DNA from: Armatimonadota bacterium
GTDB taxonomy: Bacteria > Armatimonadota > UBA5829
Reading direction: 5' to 3'
DNA: 41,141 bases
NCBI GenBank assembly: GCA_026392045.1
Contig: JAPLCU010000012.1
Location: 1-41,141 of the forward strand
The position numbers and the translations under genes were made by a program. Of this stretch, positions 32,660-39,610 are shown piece by piece (the first letter of the stretch is position 1; each line of letters begins with the position of its first letter). Below the pieces are notes generated by a model, which worked only from the letters and a program-made list of their open reading frames with translations, made no database searches and was not told the origin of the DNA.

Positions 32660-32953
32660 TTAGTCCAAACCAAGCTGAGCTTCTTCAAGATATTTGATCG
32701 CTTGGGCAATGCGTTTCAGATAGCACCCCTTTACCTTAGTGCCATTCTTGACAGGTATGCTGAGGTGACCGCCAATGCCAAAACCAGACAAATTCGCAAG
32801 TGCCGGATGCTTAACTCTATATTGATGGGAGCCGCCCGAGTGCTTGTCCTCAAAGTTATCCCCAAAATATTTGATTAGCACACGCTTGACTTTGTCAGCG
32901 GCATCGTCTGGCGTGCCCCTTAGCCATTTCTCAACAAGCTCTTCATCGCCCAT
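32660..32953 (-). CDS. hicA: HicA-type mRNA interferase toxin
   Basis: A 97-residue protein whose C-terminal two-thirds has the HicA double-stranded-RNA-binding-like fold. GGSHQYRVKHP (about 40-50) contains the catalytic histidine. LSIPVKNGTKVKGCYLKRIAQAI (about 64-86) is the usual IPV...G..VK.GYLKRIL block. It is about 30 residues longer than typical HicA at the N-terminus (EELVEKWLRGTPDDAADKVK). As toxin-first gene it is followed 14 bases later by hicB. The ATG at 32953 has GAGGG 10 bases upstream. It has its own promoter downstream of rsmA. Confidence 0.82.
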   Translation of the reverse strand: MGDEELVEKWLRGTPDDAADKVKRVLIKYFGDNFEDKHSGGSHQYRVKHPALANLSGFGIGGHLSIPVKNGTKVKGCYLKRIAQAIKYLEEAQLGLD

Positions 32954-32988
32954 CTACGGCCAACCCTCTTTTACCTCTAGACTATGAT

Positions 32989-33029
32989 ATGATACCACAT
33001 GTAGTATCATTTGTAAATATTATTTACAA
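32989..33029 (-). promoter_or_regulatory. hicA-hicB-secB promoter overlaid by two palindromes
   Basis: On the minus strand TTTACA (33017-33012), a 17-base spacer and TATCAT (32994-32989) form a promoter. A near-perfect 22-bp palindrome, ATGATAC-CACATGTA-GTATCAT (32989-33010), covers the spacer and the -10. A perfect 8-bp inverted repeat TTGTAAAT-ATT-ATTTACAA (33011-33029) covers the -35. This is the layout of an autorepressed toxin-antitoxin operon, with the HicB ribbon-helix-helix domain as the likely binder. Confidence 0.7.
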
Positions 33030-33038
33030 TATTCTTTA

Positions 33039-33884
33039 TCACCCAGCATCGCTAATCCCAGCGAATTCTTCCAATGATAACGTCTCGCCCCTTCGCCCTG
33101 CGTCGATTCCTGCTTTTTCGAGGGCGGCGCGGGCTTGGTCTTTGTTCCAGCCGACGTTGTCGTCGGAGCTTAGGGCGTTCAGGAGGGTTTTGCGGCGTTT
33201 GCCGAATGACGCTCGCACTATTTTGAAGAAAAGCTGCTCGTTTTGGACGCTTACTCTGGGGGTTTCAAGGATTGTAAGCTTTACAACCTCCGAGTCCACA
33301 TCCGGTATCGGGAAGAAGACGTTTTTGGAGACCCGCATCACGCTTTGGATGCCGCAGTGGTATTGAACGAATACGCTCAGCGCGCCGAAATCCTCAGTTC
33401 CGGGGGCTGCCTGGAGGCGTTGGGCGACCTCGCGCTGCACCATCATCACAATAGCCGAAACATTCGCTTTCGCCTCTATGAGCTTTGCGATAATCGGGCT
33501 GGTGATGTAATAGGGCAGATTCCCGGCTACGACCCACTTCCCGCCGCTGCGGCTTTGAAAAAACTCATGCAAATCGAGCTTCAGAAAATCCTCTATCACT
33601 ATCTCAACATTGGATTCTGCCAGCACATCTTTCAGAACAGGTTCCAGCTCGCGATCGGTTTCCACGCACACAACCCTCGCACCCCTCTCGGCAAGTTCGC
33701 GGGTTACAACCCCCAGCCCCGGGCCAATTTCAAGCACATTCACGCCCTGCCCCGCGCCCGTGGCGTCGACTATCCTATCGAGCACGTTTCGGTCGATGAG
33801 AAAGTTTTGCCCCAATCTCTTTTTCGGGTGCAGGCCATGAGCGGCAAGGAGAGTTCTGATTTGAGGAGCTGATGTAAGGTTCAT
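33039..33884 (-). CDS. rsmA: 16S rRNA (adenine1518-N6/adenine1519-N6)-dimethyltransferase
   Basis: A 281-residue methyltransferase that dimethylates two adjacent adenosines near the 3' end of 16S rRNA using S-adenosylmethionine. RLGQNFLID (about 23-31) is the family start. EIGPGLGVVTREL (about 52-64) is SAM motif I. NLPYYITSPII (about 121-131) is the catalytic motif IV. The C-terminal helical domain contains RASFGKRRKTLLNAL. Length is standard. The ATG at 33884 lacks an obvious ribosome site, and the upstream region is filled with palindromic repeats. Confidence 0.97.
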   Translation of the reverse strand: MNLTSAPQIRTLLAAHGLHPKKRLGQNFLIDRNVLDRIVDATGAGQGVNVLEIGPGLGVVTRELAERGARVVCVETDRELEPVLKDVLAESNVEIVIEDFLKLDLHEFFQSRSGGKWVVAGNLPYYITSPIIAKLIEAKANVSAIVMMVQREVAQRLQAAPGTEDFGALSVFVQYHCGIQSVMRVSKNVFFPIPDVDSEVVKLTILETPRVSVQNEQLFFKIVRASFGKRRKTLLNALSSDDNVGWNKDQARAALEKAGIDAGRRGETLSLEEFAGISDAG

Positions 33885-33906
33885 TTTTAGGGCTTAGGTC
33901 CATTTA

Positions 33907-34056
33907 CGGGCGGGATTGCAAATCCGCCCGAACAATATAGTGAGCTGGTAGACGTCCGGGAACAGATTTCCCGGACGATCACAATAAATCCTACGTCCGG
34001 GAACAGATTTCCCGGACGATCATAGAACGCCCGGATTACAAATCCGCCCGAACGTT
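33907..34056 (+). repeat. Cluster of four palindromic repeats upstream of rsmA
   Basis: 33907-33934 is CGGGCGGGATTGCAAATCC followed by GCCCGAACA. 33951-33982 and 33992-34023 are two tandem copies of ACGTCCGGGAACAGATTTCC followed by CGGACGATCA. 34029-34056 is GCCCGGATTACAAATCCGCC followed by CGAACG. All are in the same orientation as other copies in the window. Confidence 0.9.
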
Positions 34057-34074
34057 AGTGGGCACAAATAAGTC

Positions 34075-34103
34075 AGGGCCGCGCAATGGCGGCCCTTTTT
34101 TTG
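34075..34103 (+). terminator. Strong intrinsic terminator in plus orientation without a plus-strand gene
   Basis: An 8-bp stem (34075-34082 with 34089-34096) is followed by seven T on the plus strand. Both flanking genes are leftward. Read leftward it has an A-tract before the stem and only a weak U-rich stretch after it. Confidence 0.75.
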
Positions 34104-34124
34104 AACTTCCGTTTGCTGCTTCGC

Positions 34125-34976
34125 CTAGCGGCGGAGGATGTGGACCGTTACGGTCTTTCTTCCGAAGCGAATCGCTTCCGCATAGGTGTTGAAGCCCAAG
34201 TCGATACGGTTGCCTTTTATAGCGCTGCCTGTGTCTCCGGCGATGGCCAAGCCATAACCTTCGATATATAGTCTGCTTCTCAAAGGAATAACCCTTGGGT
34301 CAACCGCTACAACTCCGTAGCCCGCTCTTAGGCCACAGCCTGTTCTTCCGGTTGCATATTTGCCGCAGCTTCTCGGGCCAGGATCATAAGCGCTTGCTGA
34401 CATTTGCAGCACACGTCTTGTCCTGAACTCTCCACGGCTGATATACCTGCCGCGTGAACCGATGTTAACCACCTTGCTCACTGGCTTGGTAACCACGTCC
34501 GTATCAATCGGGGTGCGCTTCACAGCCTTGCCATCTTCATAGCAAACTTTGAATCGCACCAATTTTTCGCCATTCACGCCGTTTTTGGCCACTTTGACCT
34601 GTCCCGGACGGAGCGAATCAGTAAACTTTTTCACGGTATCAAAAGGAATCGGTTTGCTAACAGCTTCAAATTCCTCAGACACCCGAACAACCTTTATTTG
34701 CATTCCTTCGCGAGGTTGCTCGCTCGTCGCCGGCGAAACCTTATCAAGAGGTCCCACCATGATCCCTGCTTCCTTCAGGATCGCACCAACGCTCAACTGA
34801 ACGGTAGTAACTTGTTTTTCGGCCCCATCGGACCATATTTTAACAAACACCGTTTCCAGACGCTGGGCTTGCACGACGTCTTCCTGGTTGGCTCCAATTG
34901 CTCCGAGCAGCGGCAGCGTAAGCGCAACTACCAGAGCAACTCTTCCGAGCCGAAGATTTCGTCTTCGCAAATACAT
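34125..34976 (-). CDS. G5/3D-domain cell-wall protein (YabE/resuscitation factor-like)
   Basis: A 283-residue exported protein. An N-terminal signal/anchor covers about 1-30. One DUF348 ubiquitin-like repeat follows (VFVKIWSDGAEKQVTTVQLSVGAILKEAGI, about 43-72). Then comes a G5 domain (IPFDTVKKFTDSLRPGQVKV, about 109-128). The C-terminal 3D domain has its three conserved aspartates in VVAVDPRVIP, IAGDTGSAIKG and RIDLGF, preceded by SASAYDPGP. Proteins of this plan (YabE, Sps) are lytic murein-acting enzymes linked to growth resumption. GGAGG lies only 2 bases before the ATG; a TTG two codons later has better spacing. A promoter is at 35099-35071. Confidence 0.9.
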   Translation of the reverse strand: MYLRRRNLRLGRVALVVALTLPLLGAIGANQEDVVQAQRLETVFVKIWSDGAEKQVTTVQLSVGAILKEAGIMVGPLDKVSPATSEQPREGMQIKVVRVSEEFEAVSKPIPFDTVKKFTDSLRPGQVKVAKNGVNGEKLVRFKVCYEDGKAVKRTPIDTDVVTKPVSKVVNIGSRGRYISRGEFRTRRVLQMSASAYDPGPRSCGKYATGRTGCGLRAGYGVVAVDPRVIPLRSRLYIEGYGLAIAGDTGSAIKGNRIDLGFNTYAEAIRFGRKTVTVHILRR

Positions 34977-35070
34977 CGCCTCCTTCCCCGCGCAGGTTAC
35001 CCCTGAACAGCCCTAATAAAACCTCATAAGGCCAAATAGTTCGAGCTGATAATCTGCCGAGAACAGTTGT

Positions 35071-35099
35071 ATGGTAGCATGTTATCGGCTGGTTGTCAA
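35071..35099 (-). promoter_or_regulatory. Likely promoter of the G5/3D gene
   Basis: On the minus strand TTGACA (35099-35094), a 17-base spacer and TACCAT (35076-35071) form a promoter. The leader is about 90 bases. Confidence 0.55.
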
Positions 35100-35286
35100 A
35101 TTTCCTTAACAGCAATACCTTGAAACAGCGACAAAAAGCCCAATTACAGCCATCCAACACTGTCGCCTGGAGGCTTGGTTTTTCGGGATTTGAGCGAAGC
35201 GGCAGTCCGTAACAACAGGCGAACACGCGGGTTCGCCCCTGCGGTTGCGGGTGAGCTGTTTCCTTCTATTCCCTGTAACCTGTTCC
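35100..35286. other. Repeat-bearing spacer between the G5/3D and rhomboid genes
   Basis: 35179-35211 starts TTTTTCGGGATTTGAGCG, related to the palindromes at 6812 and 23338 but with a decayed right arm. 35219-35243 is a short GCGAACACGCGGGTTCGC palindrome. 35271-35290 carries CCCTGTAACCTGTTCCC just past the rhomboid stop. I see no gene. Confidence 0.55.
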
Positions 35287-36471
35287 CTATCGCATGCCGC
35301 TTTTCGCTCTCTCAATCATCTCCTGCGCAAACGTCTTCCACTCGCTTTCGGGGTAGCAATCCAGGAATTTCGTGAGGGTGTTGATGGTCGCATCGGGTTT
35401 GCGCAGAGAAGCGAGCTGAAGATGGCCCGCTTTCAACAGCGACATCTGCGCCTCATTAGATGCCGGGCTTTTATCAAAAATTTCCTCAAAGGCAAGGATA
35501 GCGCGTTCCGGCTGGCCCATTTCTTCCAAATATGACGCTAACCTAAACCTCTCACCAGAGCTAAGCATAAAATCAGGCCAAAACTTCTTCATTTCAGCCG
35601 CTGCTTTGATGGCCAAATCTTCATGACCTTCGCGGATATACAATTTCACGGCTTTGCGATAATGCGGCAAAGACTGCGCCTCTTCCTCCATAATCGCCCA
35701 AAGCCGCCCGAGTTCCGCATAAGCGAAAGCGTTATCAGGATCATGTCTAAGCAACGTTTCATAGTTTTGCGCGGCTTCCAAAAGATTACCCTGATCGTAA
35801 TTACGCTTACCCTCTGCAATCAAATACTCTCGCTCGCCGTGCAGAGCCATGTTGGCAATAAGCGCTGTAATAATTCCGAAAGCGAACCCGCCCAAATGGC
35901 TCCAATACGCCACATACCTGAGCCTAAGCCCAAGAAAATCCTCTCTATATAGCGCAATAACGCCAAATCCGACCTGCATCAGAAGCCAAAGCATTATCAA
36001 CAACAGCGCCGACACCTCAACGCCGCCCATTTTGATCATTTTTCTATGATATCGAACCGCATACAGGCCCATCACACCCGCAACCGCGCCGCTTGCTCCA
36101 ACCACAACCCGGGTAGCATAATAAGGCGGCAGCGCGGCATGAATAATAGCGACATACATAATCGCCGACGCGAGACACGCCCCGACGTAGAACAAAACAA
36201 GCTCCAACCGCCCCATCGCCCACTCCATACTGCGCCCAAAGAAATAAAGCAGAAGCATATTTATTGAAAGGTGAATATAACCATCGTGAAGAAAACTGGC
36301 GGATATAACTCGACCAACATCAACATTAGCCGGCATCAACCCGTAGTCCAAAGCAGACCCTTCAAAATCGCGGCTGGCAATAATGGTAATAATCACATTG
36401 GTGAGGATAATGCCAATGGTCGCCCAGGGCAGATCATTAATCCGGAATTTTCTTGTCTTGGTATCAGGCAT
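35287..36471 (-). CDS. Rhomboid family intramembrane serine protease with TPR repeats
   Basis: A 394-residue inner-membrane protease. About six transmembrane helices lie in residues 15-215. The catalytic serine is in VVVGASGAVAGVMGLY and the catalytic histidine in YWSHLGGFAFGI. SASFLHDGYIHLSINMLLLY carries the loop residues typical of the family. The C-terminal 170 residues are cytoplasmic TPR-like helices (LLEAAQNYETLLRHDPDN, then FAYAELGRLW, then PERAILAFEEIFDKSP). Rhomboids cleave single-pass membrane proteins; the TPRs probably recruit partners. GGAAG lies 7 bases before the ATG. It is not clearly in an operon. Confidence 0.93.
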   Translation of the reverse strand: MPDTKTRKFRINDLPWATIGIILTNVIITIIASRDFEGSALDYGLMPANVDVGRVISASFLHDGYIHLSINMLLLYFFGRSMEWAMGRLELVLFYVGACLASAIMYVAIIHAALPPYYATRVVVGASGAVAGVMGLYAVRYHRKMIKMGGVEVSALLLIMLWLLMQVGFGVIALYREDFLGLRLRYVAYWSHLGGFAFGIITALIANMALHGEREYLIAEGKRNYDQGNLLEAAQNYETLLRHDPDNAFAYAELGRLWAIMEEEAQSLPHYRKAVKLYIREGHEDLAIKAAAEMKKFWPDFMLSSGERFRLASYLEEMGQPERAILAFEEIFDKSPASNEAQMSLLKAGHLQLASLRKPDATINTLTKFLDCYPESEWKTFAQEMIERAKSGMR

Positions 36472-36566
36472 TGTCAGCTTCCGTGTATAAGTATAAGCGA
36501 CACATTATACACCCAAGACGGCATCTAAGGAAAGCAAGCGGGTTTTTGGGAGTTCAGGCTATAAAG

Positions 36567-36590
36567 CTCGGCGGGAGCCTCGCCCTCCCT
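36567..36590 (+). repeat. CGGCGGGAGCCTCGCCCTCC repeat
   Basis: Matches 6945-6967 over at least 20 bases. It lies in the gap between the divergent rhomboid and ftsK genes and is followed by a C-rich stretch. Confidence 0.8.
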
Positions 36591-36640
36591 CCCCAACCCC
36601 CAATCTCCATCACCCAATCCCACGCGAGTGAAGCGAGCGT

Positions 36641-36670
36641 TTGACCGTGGTTTACAATTGAGAGTATAAT
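36641..36670 (+). promoter_or_regulatory. Likely promoter of ftsK
   Basis: TTGACC (36641-36646), an 18-base spacer and a perfect TATAAT (36665-36670) form a promoter. Transcription would start near 36677, which rules out the upstream TTG at 36674 as translation start. Confidence 0.65.
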
Positions 36671-36727
36671 ACGTTGGGATTTAAGCTGCGTTTCCGTTGG
36701 AATGGAAGCCAGGGAAAGGTGTGCTCC

Positions 36728-39037
36728 GTGGTGCGAAAGACTCGAACGCCCGCAAGGCGGCGGCGGACCACAAAACGAACAACAATAAAGAGCAACCTGA
36801 TACTTCTATTCGATATACTCGGGATTGCCCTGATAACTATGTGTCCGGTTTCGCTGGTAGCCCTGTGTGTCGACAAGAGCGGATTTCTTGGATATTACGT
36901 AGCGACGACGATGAAAGTGGCGGTCGGAATCGGCGCTTATATTCTGCCGTTCCTGATGGCGCTGCTCGGCGCGATTTTTATTGTGGGCCCGTTGAGGCTG
37001 ATCCCGCGCAACATCGGCATTGGCAGCACGATTCTGTTTTTGGTTACAATCACCTGGGCTTCCTTGAGCAAAGCCGCGCTCGGTGGAGGAATGGTTGGCT
37101 ATGGCCTTGCATTCTTGTTGCGCAAAGCAACCGGAGACATAATCAGTTACATATTGCTGGTGGCGCTCGCAGTGATAGCGATTGTTATCATAGTAGATGT
37201 GTCGCTGGCAAGCGTAATTGCGCGCATTCGTGAAGATTGGCTGGATTGGAGAGAAGCTGCGCACGCGCGCGCTGAAGACCTAGCAAAATTGCAGCCGAAT
37301 GAAAAATCTGCAAGGGTCAAGATTAAGGCGGAAGATATCAAGGACGAAAGCCGGAAGCGCACCCTCACGAATATCTTTGGGCTAACCGATAAAGCCGAAG
37401 AAATGGCGCTGGCGGAAGCGGCCAAGCTGTCGGTCAAGATCAACGCTCCCAGTACGCTGAAGCCAGAGCATGCGCCTGCGCTCTCTTTGGGACCAACTGA
37501 ACATGGGGTATTTCAGCTCCCGCCGACATCATTATTGACAGAGGCGCCGCCTCCGCCGCCGCGTGTGGAGAGCGAGCTCAAAGCGAATATTGAAATTATT
37601 GAACGCACGCTTGATGAGTTCAAGGTGACTGCCACTGTAGTAGAAATTGCATGCGGTCCGACGGTCGCTCGCTACGAAATCAGGCTGGCGCCGGGCATCA
37701 AGGTCAATAAAATCGTTAGCCTTGCGGATAATCTGGCTATGCAGCTCGCGGCAATCGATGTCAGAATCGAAGCTCCGATTCCTGGCAAGGCTGCTATTGG
37801 TGTGGAAGTTCCTAATAAGAACCGCGCCACGGTGGCGCTGCGTGATATAGTAGAAAGCAAGGCGTTTCGGGAATCGCCGGGTCTATTGACTTTCGCGATT
37901 GGCAAGGATGTTGCGGGACATGCGAAGGTGGCTGACATCACCCGGATGCCGCATATGCTTGTGGGCGGTGCAACAAACGCGGGCAAGAGCATCGGATTGA
38001 GCGCGCTTATCTGCAGCCTGCTCTTCCGAGCGACGCCTGATGAGCTCAAATTGGTGCTTATAGACCCAAAACGGGTGGAGCTGAGTATGTTTGAAGGGAT
38101 TCCGCACCTGGCCTGCCCTGTCGTGAAAGACGTGAAGCAGGCGGCGGGGATATTCCGGGCGGTGGTGAAGGAAATGGAGCGCCGTTACGAAGTTTTCTCG
38201 CGCTACGGCGTGCGCAACCTTCAAGGCTTAAATGAAAAACTGAAGCCGGAAGAACGGCTGCCGTTTATGGTGGTTGTGGTCGACGAACTCGCGGACCTTA
38301 TGATGCAATGCGCAGCCGAGGTGGAAGGTTCGATCACAAGAATCGCTCAGCTCGCAAGAGCAACCGGCATCCATCTGATAATCGCTACTCAGCGGCCTTC
38401 GGTTGACGTTATAACAGGTATAATCAAAGCTAATATCTCGTCGCGGATGGCGTTTGCGGTATCGTCTCACCATGATAGCCGCACGATTTTGGACCAAAAA
38501 GGCGCAGAGAGACTGATCGGGCGCGGGGATATGCTTTTCCTTCCGATCGACGCCTCCAAGCCGGTCAGAATTCAGGGCTGCTATGTGTCGGATAAAGAAA
38601 TCGACGCCTTATGTGACTTTCTTAAGGCGCAGCGCTCGCCATCCTACACGCTGCAACCCATTTCCGGACCAAGCGGCATGGGTTCGAGCGGGGGTGGCGG
38701 TGATGATTACGAAGATAATAATTTTGCAGATGAGTTCTACGAGCCTAGCCTGCGTTTCATAGTAAACACCGGCTATTGTTCGACGAGCATGCTGCAGCGA
38801 AAGTTCAAAATTGGTTACACTCGCGCGGCAAGAATCGTAGATATAATGGAGCAGCAGGGAATAGTCGGAGCGCTCGACGGCGCAAAACCGCGCCAGGTGA
38901 TGGTTTCAAAAGGGCAGCTAGAGCAAATGCTGGGCGGCTCCACGGGAATGCGCCAGGATAATATTGAAGACGACTACGACGAAGATGTCCCACCATCCGA
39001 AATTATTATGCCGGACGAAGAAGAAGACCCGTTTTAG
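36728..39037 (+). CDS. ftsK: DNA translocase FtsK/SpoIIIE
   Basis: A septum-located motor of 769 residues (from GTG 36728) that pumps chromosomal DNA and aids dimer resolution during division. The N-terminus has a basic stretch (RKTRTPARRRRTTKRT) and four transmembrane helices (to about 180). A charged linker precedes the motor. Walker A is GGATNAGKSIGL and Walker B is PFMVVVVDELADLMM. ATQRPSVDVITGIIKANISS is the FtsK signature. A gamma winged-helix (FIVNTGYCSTSMLQRKFKIG) near the C-terminus reads KOPS-type guides, and an acidic tail follows. AAAGGTG lies 7 bases before GTG 36728; GTG 36719 and 36731 are alternatives. The frame extends back to TTG 36674, but the predicted promoter overlaps it. 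Confidence 0.95.
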   Translation: MVRKTRTPARRRRTTKRTTIKSNLILLFDILGIALITMCPVSLVALCVDKSGFLGYYVATTMKVAVGIGAYILPFLMALLGAIFIVGPLRLIPRNIGIGSTILFLVTITWASLSKAALGGGMVGYGLAFLLRKATGDIISYILLVALAVIAIVIIVDVSLASVIARIREDWLDWREAAHARAEDLAKLQPNEKSARVKIKAEDIKDESRKRTLTNIFGLTDKAEEMALAEAAKLSVKINAPSTLKPEHAPALSLGPTEHGVFQLPPTSLLTEAPPPPPRVESELKANIEIIERTLDEFKVTATVVEIACGPTVARYEIRLAPGIKVNKIVSLADNLAMQLAAIDVRIEAPIPGKAAIGVEVPNKNRATVALRDIVESKAFRESPGLLTFAIGKDVAGHAKVADITRMPHMLVGGATNAGKSIGLSALICSLLFRATPDELKLVLIDPKRVELSMFEGIPHLACPVVKDVKQAAGIFRAVVKEMERRYEVFSRYGVRNLQGLNEKLKPEERLPFMVVVVDELADLMMQCAAEVEGSITRIAQLARATGIHLIIATQRPSVDVITGIIKANISSRMAFAVSSHHDSRTILDQKGAERLIGRGDMLFLPIDASKPVRIQGCYVSDKEIDALCDFLKAQRSPSYTLQPISGPSGMGSSGGGGDDYEDNNFADEFYEPSLRFIVNTGYCSTSMLQRKFKIGYTRAARIVDIMEQQGIVGALDGAKPRQVMVSKGQLEQMLGGSTGMRQDNIEDDYDEDVPPSEIIMPDEEEDPF

Positions 39038-39093
39038 GGTCGAGTTCTGAATTATGAATTATGAGTTATGAATGAAGGGATAGGGAGTAAATG

Positions 39094-39312
39094 ATGAAGA
39101 ACTTTACCGCATACGTGGAATGGGATCCGGAAACGGAATTGTATGTAGGCATCGTCCCTGGCATTCCCGGCGCGCATACTCAAGCAGCCAGCTTAGACGA
39201 ATTGCAGATAAACCTGAAGGAAGTTTTAGAGCTTTGCCTGGAGGAATACAAGGGAAAGATTGATGACCTGCCCAGATTCGTAGGCATTCAACAGATTGAG
39301 GTCGCCGCGTGA
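39094..39312 (+). CDS. hicB: HicB-like antitoxin
   Basis: A 72-residue protein of the short HicB type: FTAYVEWDPETELYVGIVPG, then IPGAHTQAASLDELQINLKE and VLELCLEEYKG. It lacks a DNA-binding domain. Two ATGs stand side by side (39091, 39094); AGGGAG (39082-39087) is 6 bases before the second, which I prefer. Its stop overlaps the start of the downstream hicA (GTGA), the antitoxin-first order opposite to the pair at 32.7 kb. It begins 56 bases after ftsK; that gap has an ATTATGAATTATGAGTTATG low-complexity repeat. Confidence 0.85.
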   Translation: MKNFTAYVEWDPETELYVGIVPGIPGAHTQAASLDELQINLKEVLELCLEEYKGKIDDLPRFVGIQQIEVAA

Positions 39313-39539
39313 CGCGACTGCCGATAGTGGACGCAAAAACCTTGGAGAAATTTCTGCTCCAGTTGGGTTTTGTAGTAGCGCGTCAAAAAGGAAGCCACGT
39401 GTTCTACCGGCATCCTGATGGAAGAACGACAACCGTGCCCCATCATCCGGGACGTGATTTGTCACGTCCATTGATAAGGGAAATACTCAGAGAGATCGAA
39501 CTGACTCCTGAACAATATGTGGAGGGTATCGGAAAGTAG
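39309..39539 (+). CDS. hicA: HicA-like mRNA interferase toxin
   Basis: A 76-residue protein with the standard HicA layout: LPIVDAKTLEKFLLQLGFVV (about 4-23), ARQKGSHVFYRHPDGRTTTV (about 24-43, with catalytic H in GSHVFY) and PHHPGRDLSRPLIREILREI (about 44-63). It should cleave mRNAs unless bound by the adjacent HicB. The start is GTG 39309, overlapping the hicB stop. The gap to rimO (39540-39610) holds nothing notable. Confidence 0.9.
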   Translation: MTRLPIVDAKTLEKFLLQLGFVVARQKGSHVFYRHPDGRTTTVPHHPGRDLSRPLIREILREIELTPEQYVEGIGK

Positions 39540-39610
39540 TTTGTGGTATTTGCGAACCTTGGGTTTTAGACTCATTTCGCGCTTTCGCGATCAAAATAGA
39601 AAGAAACAGA

